This document shows, one piece after another, positions 9,075 to 18,089 of a stretch of 64,000 nucleotides of DNA. Location: assembly GCF_000378085.1 (NCBI RefSeq), contig NZ_KB899211.1, positions 62,001 to 126,000 of the forward strand, read 5' to 3'. The notes under the pieces were generated by a model. The model was not told the origin of the DNA. It made no database searches and was given only the letters and a program-made list of their open reading frames with translations. The stretch's first letter is position 1. The number at the start of each line of letters is the position of its first letter. A program made the position numbers and the translations under genes. The stretch is from Hoylesella loescheii DSM 19665 = JCM 12249 = ATCC 15930. GTDB taxonomy: Bacteria; Bacteroidota; Bacteroidia; Bacteroidales; Bacteroidaceae.

Positions 9075-9107
9075 TTTGGATCTGTATAGTTTCTGGAGTT
9101 ATATTTG
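9075..9107 (+). promoter_or_regulatory. Promoter for the membrane protein at 9275
   Basis: TTTG at 9075-9078, a 21-base spacer, then TATATTTG at 9100-9107: a good match to the Bacteroidetes primary promoter. Expected leader is about 160 bases. Confidence 0.65.
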
Positions 9108-9274
9108 TATCTTAGCCACGTTGTTCCGTGCTCTATCAACCTCTTAACACCATCGTGATGCAGGTTAGGAGGGCACTTCTTACAAGGTGATGGCACAGAC
9201 ACCCCTTTGTTGAAAAACAAATAGTAGGCGTTAAACGCTGGCAACGTAAAAGTGGAAATTAAAAAATACGACCT

Positions 9275-10009
9275 ATGAATAAAAGTATCATCTTAGTTGC
9301 GATATTGCTTCTGGTTGTGGCAATCAATCTTATTCTTATAATTAGAATAAGGAAACGGCCTAATAAGATTGTAGGATTAGGACTTGGCCAGACCGTTGAC
9401 GAGATTGAGGAAGGAAAGGTGTGGCGTGCGTTGTTGTGCCGATGTATAACCATTGGCAACGTGATAACCTTAGCAGGTGGTGGCGTGTCGATTTATTTCG
9501 ACAACCTATTGCTCTACACCCTTTTCGTTTCTTTGTCCGTTCCGCTGGGATTGCTCTATGCATACGGCAAGCGAAGCAAATTGGATAAAAGCGGCTCCGA
9601 GCAGAAAAGTACAACCGTTGTAGTGGTTGTTGCAGTGGTTTTTCTTTGCGAATTGGTGGCAATCCTAGCCGTATCCTTTCAAACTAGCGGCGACCTAGAC
9701 CTCACATTTAACCCCAATGAATTTGAAATCCATGGCTTATACGGCACAAACATTGCGTATGGCGACATCAAGCAGATTAACATACAGCACAGTTTGCCTG
9801 CGTTAAAGCGTCGTTCGAATGGGTTTGAGGCACGTAGAACGAAGCTCGGGAATTTTGTAACAAGCGACGATTTGCGCATCCTTCTGTTCGCACACTCGGA
9901 TAGCTGCTTCATCCGAATTGTAACGAAGAACAACGAAATGTATTATCTAAGCAGTAGGCAGCCCGATAAAACCAAAGCGATTTTTGGGGAAATACAGAAA
10001 CGCATCTAG
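9275..10009 (+). CDS. Membrane protein with probable PH-like C-terminal domain
   Basis: A 244-residue protein not recognised by name. Residues 3-25 form one membrane span, two more lie around 55-95, and a fourth around 113-135. The remaining 100 residues are soluble. They have a strand-rich pattern (FEIHGLYGTNIAYGDIKQINI... LRILLFA... FIRIVTKNNEMYYLSS) that resembles bacterial PH domains following membrane spans. A bPH or DUF3784-type assignment is an inference. It has its own promoter and stands alone. Function unknown. Confidence 0.75.
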   Translation: MNKSIILVAILLLVVAINLILIIRIRKRPNKIVGLGLGQTVDEIEEGKVWRALLCRCITIGNVITLAGGGVSIYFDNLLLYTLFVSLSVPLGLLYAYGKRSKLDKSGSEQKSTTVVVVVAVVFLCELVAILAVSFQTSGDLDLTFNPNEFEIHGLYGTNIAYGDIKQINIQHSLPALKRRSNGFEARRTKLGNFVTSDDLRILLFAHSDSCFIRIVTKNNEMYYLSSRQPDKTKAIFGEIQKRI

Positions 10010-10135
10010 GGGTAGGGCGATGAAATGGGCGTTTTTTCATGCTTTTATATGAAACATGGTGCCGATATACAAAACGAAAGATACATTTATAAAGGGCAAG
10101 AAGATGGTGCGTAATACCATCTAATGTCAAGGTTT

Positions 10136-10266
10136 ATACGTGAACTCGTGATAAGAAACGATGGCTTTTGAGCACGGTTAGATAAAAAGCGAATGGCTAT
10201 ACCACCAGCTACCGCTTAGCGGTAGTTGGCATAGCAAATTTTTCTTATTCCGAACTTGTGTTCCGT
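10136..10266. repeat. Short copy of the composite repeat element
   Basis: Left end TACGTGAACTCGTGATAAG and right end CTTATTCCGAACTTGTG are inverted relatives of each other and of the ends of the element at 2853-3290. The sequence just inside the left end (GGTTAGATAAAAAGCGAATG) also matches that element. The inner part is reduced to one hairpin TACCGC-TTA-GCGGTA and lacks the 110-base arms. It looks like an internally deleted, non-autonomous copy. Confidence 0.75.
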
Positions 10267-10304
10267 TTATATAAATGAGGTGCTTTTAGAGTGGCTCTGC
10301 CACA

Positions 10305-10655
10305 TTATCTTTCCACGTCAAACCCAATCCATGTTATGCCCACAAGTTTGATATTGTCAGAAGTGCCCGACAGCTCTAAACATTGTTCGCTTATGTCTGT
10401 TGGCACATTGATATTCCATTCTGCGGATAACCGGCCGAGTATTTTAAATAAGTCGATTAACAGTCGTTGTGTACTCGGGACGTTCATCTCTTGCGCAATC
10501 TCCACTTCAATTAGGTTTTTGTCTTTCCAATACTTTTCGCACTTACGAAGTTGGCATCTTCCTGCAATGCACAAAGTAAAGGCATTGCATATTCGCTTTG
10601 CCTTATCCATGTCTTTCGAATTGACGAAAACCCTCCAATAAATTGTCTTGTTCAT
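10305..10655 (-). CDS. Hypothetical protein
   Basis: A 116-residue soluble protein, not recognised. It starts MNKTIYWRVFVNSKDM and contains a Lys/Cys-rich middle (CIAGRCQLRKCEKYWKDKN). It has no signal peptide or membrane span. A long frame on the opposite strand overlaps almost exactly, but the minus frame has more natural amino-acid composition and an alternating hydrophobic pattern. It stands alone between a repeat element and the MaoC-like gene. Confidence 0.55.
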   Translation of the reverse strand: MNKTIYWRVFVNSKDMDKAKRICNAFTLCIAGRCQLRKCEKYWKDKNLIEVEIAQEMNVPSTQRLLIDLFKILGRLSAEWNINVPTDISEQCLELSGTSDNIKLVGITWIGFDVER

Positions 10656-10899
10656 AAGTTGATGGTGATAATGGTTTCTTTAAACAACGGCACAAAGGTC
10701 GTTAAAAACGTTCATAACGGCAAGCAATATTTGGTTTGAACTTGTAAGATAACCTGTAGCTTAGCCTTAGAAACTAACATGATAGCAAATGAAGAAACGC
10801 GAATGTCGTTGGTTAAACTTCTAACAAGCGAAGGCGGTGCTAGCCCCAAAGCTCTGCTGCAAAGGTTCAACTTATCCCCTTCACATTTGTTTTCTTCAA

Positions 10900-10907
10900 T
10901 ACTTTTG
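10900..10907 (+). promoter_or_regulatory. Probable -7 box for the MaoC-like gene
   Basis: TACTTTTG fits TAnnTTTG and lies 73 bases before the chosen ATG at 10980. No well-spaced -33 TTTG. Confidence 0.4.
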
Positions 10908-10979
10908 CGTAATTTCGCCGTTGTTTACGGCGCAAGGGCGTCAATGTTTCGCATTAGATTATCATTAACATATAAACAA

Positions 10980-11444
10980 ATGAGTAAGTTAGTTGTTAAC
11001 TCTTACGAAGAGTTTGCCGCCCATTTGGGCGAAGAGCTGGGCGTTTCGCCTTGGCTGGAGATAGATCAAGAGCGCATAAACCTCTTTGCCGATGCCACGC
11101 TAGACCACCAATGGATACACGTAGACGTGGAACGCGCCAAGCAAGAAAGTCAGTTTAAGAGTACTATCGCACATGGATATCTCACCCTCTCGTTGTTACC
11201 TCACCTTTGGGAGCAGATCATTGAGGTGAATAACATCAAGATGTTGGTGAACTATGGCATGGATAAGATGCGATTCGGACAGGCCGTGGTGACGGGAAGT
11301 CGCGTGCGACTGGTTACCAAATTACACGCCATCAGTAACATTCGCGGCATCTGCAAAACCGAAATCGAGTTTAAAATCGAAATAGAAGGACAGCGCAAGC
11401 CCGCCCTCGAAGGTATCGCCACCTTCTTGTATTATTTCGAATAA
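10980..11444 (+). CDS. MaoC-like hot-dog fold dehydratase
   Basis: A 154-residue cytosolic hydratase-family protein. The hydratase-2 pattern is visible: FADATLDHQWIH (36-47, with D42 and H47) followed by the TIAHGYLTLSLL segment (62-73). Members hydrate or dehydrate acyl-CoA or acyl-ACP esters. The open frame extends back to 10779. The start MSKLVVNSYEEFA at 10980 is preferred because it begins the family N-terminus and lies downstream of a -7 box. A terminator hairpin follows. Substrate unknown. Confidence 0.88.
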   Translation: MSKLVVNSYEEFAAHLGEELGVSPWLEIDQERINLFADATLDHQWIHVDVERAKQESQFKSTIAHGYLTLSLLPHLWEQIIEVNNIKMLVNYGMDKMRFGQAVVTGSRVRLVTKLHAISNIRGICKTEIEFKIEIEGQRKPALEGIATFLYYFE

Positions 11445-11494
11445 TACTTGCAGGTATTGTTCTTTCGGGCTTTTATAGTCTAAGTTAATTAAGT

Positions 11495-11550
11495 GGGTTC
11501 TGTAAAATTATCTTCAACACTTTGGAAAATTTTATAGAACCCATTTTGAG
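11495..11550 (+). terminator. Terminator after the MaoC-like gene
   Basis: TGGGTTCTGTAAAATT (11495-11510) pairs with AATTTTATAGAACCCA (11529-11544) with one mismatch, then TTTTG. It lies 50 bases past the stop. Confidence 0.7.
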
Positions 11551-11634
11551 GTATTGCCCTTATCGTTATGGTCTTTTCGTCAGCATATAATGTTTTTATT
11601 TTGTTGGGGGCATTTTAATATTCATATTTTTTAT

Positions 11635-11642
11635 TACTTTTG
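11635..11642 (+). promoter_or_regulatory. Probable -7 box before the acyltransferase
   Basis: TACTTTTG in an A/T-rich setting, 160 bases before the first in-frame ATG at 11803. No clear -33 box at standard spacing. Confidence 0.35.
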
Positions 11643-11802
11643 CATTTCAATAAGATGCCATTATCAATTGTTTGAAAAAGTGATTAACAGCTAAGCATAG
11701 ATGGAATTATAGGTGTCAACCGTATAGATAAGTTAGAGCATGTTTACAACTAAGGTAGACTTCCTTGTTGAGCTAAGTTGGAGTCATTGAATAAACGATG
11801 AT

Positions 11803-12831
11803 ATGTGTGGCAAAATTCATGTTAAAAGTACTATGCAGAATAACGTTTCTAGGTTCGAGACCAATATGTTGAAGGGAGTTGCTATAATCATGATGTTATG
11901 GTTGCACCTCTTTTTGAAAGAAAGCGATATGGGGAACTATACAGATCTCAACCTTGCAAATGGGAAACCCTTAGCCTATTTCCTTACCCGATTGTGTACG
12001 CCTGTATCTTTTTTCTTGATACTTAGCGGATATGGGCTTACTTACTTGTATTACAACAATCGTCTGTCGCCACGAACGCAACTTTCCCGTTTGCTTAAGC
12101 TCTACATTCATTATTGGTGGGTATTGCTTGTTTTTGTCCCTATTGGCATGTTTGTGAAGCCAGGTCGATATCCAGGCACAATAACAGATGTGGTGCTTAA
12201 CCTGTTATCGTGGAGGCATAACTACAATTTTGAAACGTGGTTCCTATTGCCTTATGCCTTGATAAGCCTTTCGGCATTATACATACTAAAGGTTGTTGAT
12301 AAGATTGGGTTAAAGTGGGCTGTCGCAACCGCCTTCATTTTATACCTCGCTTCGTCTTATCTTTTCAGTCGTTATGGATCGTTTGTGTACTCACAGCAGG
12401 CAATCGTATTATTAGTCGAATACACTCAGTTCCTCTTTTCTATTGTTTTAGGTGTCGTGTTATTTAGAAGTAAGTCTTTAAAACTGGGAGTTAGGGGGCT
12501 GTTTGTGTATATTGTTTTGCTTTTCTTGCTCATCCTAAGGTGTCTTCTGCCTACTGCGGCTTTAGCTCCCATATACTCTTTCTTAGTGATTCTTATAGTA
12601 CTTAGGCTACCTATGCCTTCAGTCGCAAAACGTATCCTTTCCTATCTTGGTGATTACAGCATGATAGTGTGGCTTTCACATACTTTTTTCTGTTATTATT
12701 TATTTCACGATTTTATCTATGATTTCAAGTATCCATTAGCAATTTTTATTGTCCTGATGGTAATAAGTCTTTTTGTAGGTATTGTAATACGCTATTTAGC
12801 CAAGAAAACAATTGAATGGTTGAGGATATAG
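11803..12831 (+). CDS. Acyltransferase 3 family membrane protein
   Basis: A 342-residue polytopic inner-membrane protein of the OafA/YrhL-type acyltransferase-3 family, which O-acylates (often O-acetylates) surface glycans. About ten hydrophobic segments. The N-terminal FETNMLKGVAIIMMLWLHLF includes the family's first-helix histidine. A later LSYLGDYSMIVWLSHTFF is the usual last-third segment. The start may instead be the ATG at 11833 (MQNNVSRFE). It sits upstream of the flippase, but a 720-base gap with its own promoter separates them. A role in modifying the polysaccharide is therefore inferred from location. Confidence 0.85.
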   Translation: MCGKIHVKSTMQNNVSRFETNMLKGVAIIMMLWLHLFLKESDMGNYTDLNLANGKPLAYFLTRLCTPVSFFLILSGYGLTYLYYNNRLSPRTQLSRLLKLYIHYWWVLLVFVPIGMFVKPGRYPGTITDVVLNLLSWRHNYNFETWFLLPYALISLSALYILKVVDKIGLKWAVATAFILYLASSYLFSRYGSFVYSQQAIVLLVEYTQFLFSIVLGVVLFRSKSLKLGVRGLFVYIVLLFLLILRCLLPTAALAPIYSFLVILIVLRLPMPSVAKRILSYLGDYSMIVWLSHTFFCYYLFHDFIYDFKYPLAIFIVLMVISLFVGIVIRYLAKKTIEWLRI

Positions 12832-12956
12832 ATTGGTGTGGTTGTTTCTTTGATGGCTCGCACACTTTTCTATCTACATGGGCCTGTTTGTCAGGCTGTA
12901 TGGGGGTGTGGGCGTGAAAATTATCATAACTAATCTATGGACGGTAGAAAAGGTAT

Positions 12957-12972
12957 TATAAAATATTTTATA
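12957..12972. promoter_or_regulatory. A/T palindrome upstream of the polysaccharide operon promoter
   Basis: TATAAAATATTTTATA is a perfect 16-base palindrome, 40 bases upstream of the -33 box at 13013. It could be an operator or just A/T-rich DNA. Confidence 0.3.
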
Positions 12973-13012
12973 GCTTTCTTTTCCCTTCTTCTATGACTCG
13001 TTTCCATTTTTA

Positions 13013-13044
13013 TTTGCGCCATTAAAAAAAAATATTTAGTTTTG
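13013..13044 (+). promoter_or_regulatory. Main promoter of the polysaccharide operon
   Basis: TTTG at 13013-13016, a 20-base spacer, then TAGTTTTG at 13037-13044, a textbook Bacteroidetes promoter. The first large gene starts at 13573, giving a leader of about 520 bases. Confidence 0.7.
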
Positions 13045-13072
13045 CATATCGTAAATAGCATGCACAATGGAG

Positions 13073-13129
13073 AACTTGCGAACAGGTGTTGTTCTAAGGC
13101 GAGTTATCGTAGTGACTGATGCGCAAGTT
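13073..13129 (+). promoter_or_regulatory. Leader RNA hairpin candidate
   Basis: AACTTGCG (13073-13080) pairs with CGCAAGTT (13122-13129) in the long transcribed leader, about 25 bases after the predicted transcription start. It may be part of an antitermination or attenuation leader. No UpxY/NusG-like gene lies nearby to support this. Confidence 0.3.
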
Positions 13130-13263
13130 AGACTTATAAGAACTTGTCCTTTTTTATATAAGGGATAGGGAGGTTAAGAAGTGCATTGTGCTCATCTAAA
13201 AACTACTCTACAAAAACAGCTAGATGTTCTCCAAATTTAAACAAAAGAAATACAAATTATACC

Positions 13264-13447
13264 ATGAATATTATGTTGGGTAAGATGCGCATGTTTAGTC
13301 CTTCGCGGTTTGGCATATTTATCGTATGTATCTTATTTTGTACATTCAGGTCTAGCGCACAGGCAAATGACGAGAAGCAGTGGTACGTTTCTTGCGAACT
13401 ATCATGATGATAAGTATTTGAATCAATTGGCTGTTAAGGGTGCATAA
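13264..13447 (+). pseudogene. Possible remnant of a small exported protein
   Basis: From 13264 a frame reads MNIMLGKMRMFSPS, then a hydrophobic stretch ending in SSAQANDEKQ, which looks like a signal peptide, and stops at 13407. In another frame the DNA continues with a plausible peptide (SSGTFLANYHDDKYLNQLAV) to a stop at 13447. This suggests a frameshifted fragment. It lies inside the long leader of the polysaccharide operon. An upstream in-frame ATG exists at 13186. It could also be a leader peptide. Not recognised. Confidence 0.3.
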
Positions 13448-13572
13448 TTTTAAAGTTAATGTATTTCTGTCGGCATCATCAAATGGAATTTACTTATTAT
13501 TTTTGTTGATGAAGCCGTAATGTTAGTGTATTGTCCCACTGAAGTCAAGACCAGTTGACAGTTTTTCTAGAT

Positions 13573-15114
13573 ATGAAGAGTTATGAGAGTGGCAATAAGA
13601 GAATTGCCAAAAACACTTTATTTTTATATATTCGGATGCTATTGTCTTTGATAGTTTCCTTATATACTTCTCGAGTCGTACTACAGACATTGGGCTTTTC
13701 TGATTATGGTATATACTCCCTTGTGGGAGGTGTGGTTGTAATATTTTCTTTTCTAAATTCAAGCCTAAGTGGAGCAACTTCTCGTTTCTTAACGTATGAA
13801 TTGGGGCGCGGTAATCTACAACGATTAAAAGAAACGTTTTCGTCAGCAATTCAGGTACATTTATTTATTGCACTTATTGTCTTTATTTTGGCAGAAACTT
13901 TAGGATTGTGGTTCTTTACTACAAAACTAGTTATTCCAGAAGAAAGAATGTTTGCAGCTCATGTAGTTTATCAATGTTCAATAATATCTACTATAGTACA
14001 GATAGTTCAGGTGCCTTATGATGCCTCTATTATTGCACACGAGAAAATGAACATTTATGCCTACATAGAACTATTATCAGTGCTTCTGCGCCTGGTGATT
14101 GTTTACCTCCTCTTAATCGGTGATTTTGATAAACTCGAACTGTATGCCGTTTTAGTGTTAAGTGTACAGTTGATAGTTGCTCTAATATATAGGTCGTATA
14201 GCGTAAGAAAATTTGAGGAATGCCGTTTCTTATTTGTTAGACATCCAGAGACTTTCAAGTCTATTTTAAACTTCTCATCATGGAATCTCTATGTTCAGTT
14301 GAGTTCTTCAGTAAGACAGCTAGGATTAAATTCTCTTGTTAATATATTCTTTGGTGTAATATATAATGCATCTAGTGGAATAGCAACGACTGTTGATGGT
14401 GCCATTGCAGGTTTTTGTACTAATGTAATCACAGCATTTCGGCCTCAGATAACAAAGAGCTATGCCCAGGGGAAACTTGAAGAGATGATGCGACTAATGG
14501 TAAATGCCTCTAAGTACAGTCAGCTTTTGTATTTAGTAATCGCGCTACCGCTACTGTTTGAATTACCTTATGTATTTGAGATTTGGTTGGGAGATGTCCC
14601 TCCCTTGTCTGTAGAAATATGTAGGCTTTTAATTATTACAAATATATTCTTCCAGCTTACACAAATTATTCATATTGCTATACATGCAACAGGCAATATC
14701 AAGTTACTCAGTTTATCTAATGGTACATTGTTGCTATTCGTTCTTCTCCCAGTTTTAGTTCTATTTCGATTGGGGTATGGGATAGAATCAGCTTATATTT
14801 GTATGATTGCTCTGCGTATAGTAGTGCTTGGAGTATCATGTGTTCTTTTAAAGCGAGACATTCCGGAATTTCCCATTAAAAGATATTTGTTTGTAGTGTT
14901 TCTTAAAATAGTTTTTATAACAATTTTCGCATGCGTTTGTTTCTACGGAGTTCAACTTGTCATGCAGCCTGGTTTTTTGCGTTTGAGCATTATAGCAACA
15001 TTATCCCTATTATTATTTAGTTGCTATACATATTGCGTAGTGGTAGATTCAGACACACGAGAAAAAGTAAAATTAAAGTTGCTGATGCTTTTCTCTGAAA
15101 AAGATGTACAATAA
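13573..15114 (+). CDS. Wzx-type polysaccharide flippase (MATE/MVF superfamily)
   Basis: A 513-residue polytopic inner-membrane protein that moves lipid-linked repeat units across the membrane. The N-terminal NTLFLYIRMLLSLIVSLYTSRVVLQTLGFSDYG is the typical first-helix region of O-antigen/capsule flippases. About 12-14 hydrophobic segments follow. The start MKSYESGNKR at 13573 is preferred over an ATG at 13555. It is the first large gene after the operon promoter and overlaps or abuts the following glycosyltransferase. DNA is clearly A/T-richer than the housekeeping genes, as expected for a horizontally exchanged cassette. Confidence 0.9.
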   Translation: MKSYESGNKRIAKNTLFLYIRMLLSLIVSLYTSRVVLQTLGFSDYGIYSLVGGVVVIFSFLNSSLSGATSRFLTYELGRGNLQRLKETFSSAIQVHLFIALIVFILAETLGLWFFTTKLVIPEERMFAAHVVYQCSIISTIVQIVQVPYDASIIAHEKMNIYAYIELLSVLLRLVIVYLLLIGDFDKLELYAVLVLSVQLIVALIYRSYSVRKFEECRFLFVRHPETFKSILNFSSWNLYVQLSSSVRQLGLNSLVNIFFGVIYNASSGIATTVDGAIAGFCTNVITAFRPQITKSYAQGKLEEMMRLMVNASKYSQLLYLVIALPLLFELPYVFEIWLGDVPPLSVEICRLLIITNIFFQLTQIIHIAIHATGNIKLLSLSNGTLLLFVLLPVLVLFRLGYGIESAYICMIALRIVVLGVSCVLLKRDIPEFPIKRYLFVVFLKIVFITIFACVCFYGVQLVMQPGFLRLSIIATLSLLLFSCYTYCVVVDSDTREKVKLKLLMLFSEKDVQ

Positions 15115-15124
15115 TAATATAGTA

Positions 15125-16144
15125 ATGAAGTTCTCAATCATTATACCTCATTTTAATGTGCCAGACTTGCTTGAACGAGCGCTTAGTTCAATACCTAATA
15201 GGCAAGATACCGAGATAATCGTTGTAGACGACTCAAGTAGTGAAGAAAATAAGTTAAAACTTCGAGCAGTATGTAAGGAGAGCTCTAAGCCTGTGAGACT
15301 TTTAGAGCAGCCAAATAATATGGGCGGAGGTGCAGCTCGTAATGCAGGGATGGATGTAGCCATAGGAGATTTCCTACTGTTTCTTGATGCTGACGATTTC
15401 TTTAATGAATGTATCAATGATATAATGAATGAATATGCCAATGATGAAAAACATGATGTAATTTTCTTTAAGGCAAGTTCAGTAGACAACGTGACTCTAG
15501 AGCCTAGGGACCGACTTAATTATCTGAATGATCAAATTGATAAATGGCTAGCCAATCCACAAAAGGGTGAGATAGAGTTGCGTTATTCTTTTGGAGTGCC
15601 TGTCTGCAAACTCATAAGGCGAAGTGTTGTTGTAGAGAATAACCTCAGATTTGATGAAACCCGCATCCACAATGATACTACTTTTGCATATCAGTTAGGC
15701 TATGTAGCCAACCAGATCTGCGCAGATGTAAGGTTCGGATATTGTGCAACAATACGTGAGGGATCTGTAAGTAGACAAGAGAGTGATGAATTACGATTGG
15801 TGACTATTAACATCTTGGGAAGGGCGGTGTTGTTTTTTCGTGAAAAATTGCATATAAGTCACATGGAAGACCAGTTATCTTTCAATTTATATATTCTCCT
15901 TAGGAAAAGGAGTTATAAATATTTTATAAAAGGAATAGATGAACTGGTTAAAATCGGTTTTTCGAGAGATGATATTTTTTCTTTTTTCTCAAGGCAAATG
16001 GCACTCGATTCATTAAAATCAACCATTTGGGTTATCTTGTTCTCACCAATATTTAAAATCAAGATACTTAGTTTAAAGGGTATTTTTCGATATACCATAA
16101 TTTCGTGTTTTAAGAATAAAAAAGCATTGTATACATTATTATGA
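15125..16144 (+). CDS. Family 2 glycosyltransferase
   Basis: A 339-residue GT-A fold transferase acting at the cytosolic face of the membrane. It starts MKFSIIIPHFN. The nucleotide-binding VVDDSS is near residues 31-36, and the metal-binding LDADDF lies near 85-90. The C-terminal third is basic and hydrophobic (SPIFKIKILSLKGIFRYTI), consistent with membrane association. An earlier in-frame ATG at 15104 overlaps the flippase by 11 bases. It is A/T-rich. Sugar specificity cannot be predicted. The next gene's ATG overlaps its stop codon. Confidence 0.9.
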   Translation: MKFSIIIPHFNVPDLLERALSSIPNRQDTEIIVVDDSSSEENKLKLRAVCKESSKPVRLLEQPNNMGGGAARNAGMDVAIGDFLLFLDADDFFNECINDIMNEYANDEKHDVIFFKASSVDNVTLEPRDRLNYLNDQIDKWLANPQKGEIELRYSFGVPVCKLIRRSVVVENNLRFDETRIHNDTTFAYQLGYVANQICADVRFGYCATIREGSVSRQESDELRLVTINILGRAVLFFREKLHISHMEDQLSFNLYILLRKRSYKYFIKGIDELVKIGFSRDDIFSFFSRQMALDSLKSTIWVILFSPIFKIKILSLKGIFRYTIISCFKNKKALYTLL

Positions 16145-17418
16145 TGAAAACAAATGATATTAAGATTGCCGTTATCGGCTTGGGTTATGTGGGTTTGCCG
16201 CTCGCTCGCCTTTTTTCTACAAAGTATAAAACGATAGGTTTCGATATGAACCAAAAGCGTGTGGATGCATTGATGGCAGGCCATGACGCGACACTGGAGG
16301 TGTCGGACGAATTGTTGCAAGAAGCCTTGCGTAATGGCTTTGTATGTACCACAAACATGGAGAAACTACGCAACTGTAATTTCTATGTGGTTGCGGTACC
16401 CACACCCGTAGACGTGAACAACCGCCCTGACCTGACACCACTTATCGGCGCAAGTACCACGGTGGGTAAGGTTATTTCACAAGGTGACATCGTAGTTTAC
16501 GAATCTACAGTTTACCCTGGCGTCACCGAAGAAGAATGCCTACCCGTGGTGGAAAAGGTTTCGGGTTTGAAGTTCAATACTGATTTCTATGCAGGTTACT
16601 CACCTGAACGTATCAATCCGGGTGACAAAGAACACACAGTTGAGAAAATTAAGAAAGTTACATCTGGTTCTACACCCGAGATTGCCGATATCGTTGATGC
16701 GGTTTACAATTCTGTGTTGATAAATGGTACGCATAAGGCTCCGTCGATACGTGTGGCCGAGGCTTCGAAGATAATCGAGAACTCACAACGAGATGTGAAC
16801 ATCGCCTTTATGAACGAGTTGGCCAAGATTTTCAACGCTATGGGTATCGATACACACGACGCCATAGAAGCAGCCTCTTCAAAGTGGAACTTTATCAAAC
16901 TTAACCCAGGGTTAGTGGGCGGACATTGCATAAGCGTAGACCCCTATTACCTAATTCAGAAAGCGCAGGTGTATGGTGTTTTGCCGCGTATAATGTCTGA
17001 GGCTCGCCGTCTAAATGATGGTATGGGCGCATATGTGGGTAATCAAGTCGTTAAGCTGATGAATAAGAAAGGTGTGTTGGTGAAAGATGCAAAGATATTG
17101 ATACTTGGTGTGACATTTAAGGAGAACTGTCCTGACGTGAGGAACACTAAAGTGGTGGACATTTATACGACGCTTCAAGAGTACACGCACAATATCACCG
17201 TATGCGATCCTTGGGCTGATAGTGTCAAGGTGGAGAAAGAATACGGAATTAACATAGTCCCTTCAGTATCAGATAACGAGAGGTTTGATGCCGTTATACT
17301 AGCAGTATCTCACAAGGAGTTTGCCCACACTGATTGGCGGAAACATCTGACAGATCACGGTGTGATTTACGACGTGAAGGGAGCATTGGAAAGAGAACAA
17401 GTGGATGGAAGATTATGA
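16141..17418 (+). CDS. UDP-sugar 6-dehydrogenase (TviB/WbpA-like)
   Basis: A 425-residue cytosolic NAD-dependent enzyme oxidising a UDP-hexose or UDP-N-acetylhexosamine at C6 to the uronic acid. The Rossmann motif GLGYVG is at 13-18, and the catalytic cysteine C263 lies in GGHCISVDPYYL. The third domain carries ILGVTFKENCPDVRNTK. Length and the SSKWNF segment fit the TviB/WbpA branch (UDP-GlcNAc/GalNAc) more than UDP-glucose dehydrogenases. Its G+C is higher than that of its neighbours. The start codon overlaps the previous stop (ATGATGA), and its own stop overlaps the next ATG. Confidence 0.93.
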   Translation: MMKTNDIKIAVIGLGYVGLPLARLFSTKYKTIGFDMNQKRVDALMAGHDATLEVSDELLQEALRNGFVCTTNMEKLRNCNFYVVAVPTPVDVNNRPDLTPLIGASTTVGKVISQGDIVVYESTVYPGVTEEECLPVVEKVSGLKFNTDFYAGYSPERINPGDKEHTVEKIKKVTSGSTPEIADIVDAVYNSVLINGTHKAPSIRVAEASKIIENSQRDVNIAFMNELAKIFNAMGIDTHDAIEAASSKWNFIKLNPGLVGGHCISVDPYYLIQKAQVYGVLPRIMSEARRLNDGMGAYVGNQVVKLMNKKGVLVKDAKILILGVTFKENCPDVRNTKVVDIYTTLQEYTHNITVCDPWADSVKVEKEYGINIVPSVSDNERFDAVILAVSHKEFAHTDWRKHLTDHGVIYDVKGALEREQVDGRL

Positions 17419-18089
17419 TTCTCGCTAGTTTTAAGGAGCGTATTGTTGCACATAAACTAGGGCTTTCAAATAGGATCATGAGATTGCCTCGTAAAATGTA
17501 CCATATCCGCAAATCTCGTATGAATAAGAATAATAGTCCAACGATTATCTGCAATAATTGTGTTGGGGGTGTTATTCTTCACGATTTGGGGTTGAAATTC
17601 AATACTCCTACGATAAATACTCTCTTTCTCAGCTTTGATGATTTCCTTTATTTTGTTGAACATCTAAAAGAGTTCACCAATTTAGACGTATATGAGTTTA
17701 AACAAACAGAGTATCCTTTCCCAGTAGGTATACAAGAACATAAAGGTCATACAGTTAGAGTTGGTTTTGTTCATTACACCACTTTTGATGAAGGGAAGGC
17801 CGCATGGATAAAGAGAATGAAGAGGGTAAATTTGGATAATACGTTTGTTATATATGAGAGCCGAACGATAAGCGATGAGGAGCTGGACGCTTTTTCATCT
17901 ATAAAGTATCCCAAGTTGATACTCTCTCTTACGGACAAAAGTAAGGAACAGAAGTATGCTTTTTATGAGGGGCATCAGTTATATGAAAATTGGTTTCCAG
18001 GAAAGGTTCTTGAGTACAAGGGATTTTTTAGTCTTAAGCGTTATCTTGATGACTTTGATTATATTAGTTTCTTAAATAATGGATTATAG
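17415..18089 (+). CDS. DUF1919-like polysaccharide biosynthesis protein
   Basis: A 224-residue soluble protein resembling the DUF1919 family, which is found in exopolysaccharide loci. Characteristic stretches are IICNNCVGGVILHDLGLKFNTPTINTLFL near residues 44-72, then KRMKRVN... FVIYESR. The family's biochemical role is not established to my knowledge; glycan transfer or modification is a guess. The start at 17415 (MILASFKERI) overlaps the dehydrogenase stop (ATGA); a longer frame from 17334 would overlap it by 85 bases and is rejected. The 3' end overlaps the next gene by 11 bases. Confidence 0.8.
   Translation: MILASFKERIVAHKLGLSNRIMRLPRKMYHIRKSRMNKNNSPTIICNNCVGGVILHDLGLKFNTPTINTLFLSFDDFLYFVEHLKEFTNLDVYEFKQTEYPFPVGIQEHKGHTVRVGFVHYTTFDEGKAAWIKRMKRVNLDNTFVIYESRTISDEELDAFSSIKYPKLILSLTDKSKEQKYAFYEGHQLYENWFPGKVLEYKGFFSLKRYLDDFDYISFLNNGL

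Noticed and set aside
9275..10009. Membrane protein with its promoter as part of an immunity or defence system
   Set aside because: No toxin, nuclease or other partner gene nearby; evidence limited to membrane spans and a PH-like tail.
10291..10641. Plus-strand frame of 116 codons opposite the hypothetical gene at 10305
   Set aside because: Mirror frame of a more plausible minus-strand gene; Ser/His/Cys-rich composition typical of antisense frames.
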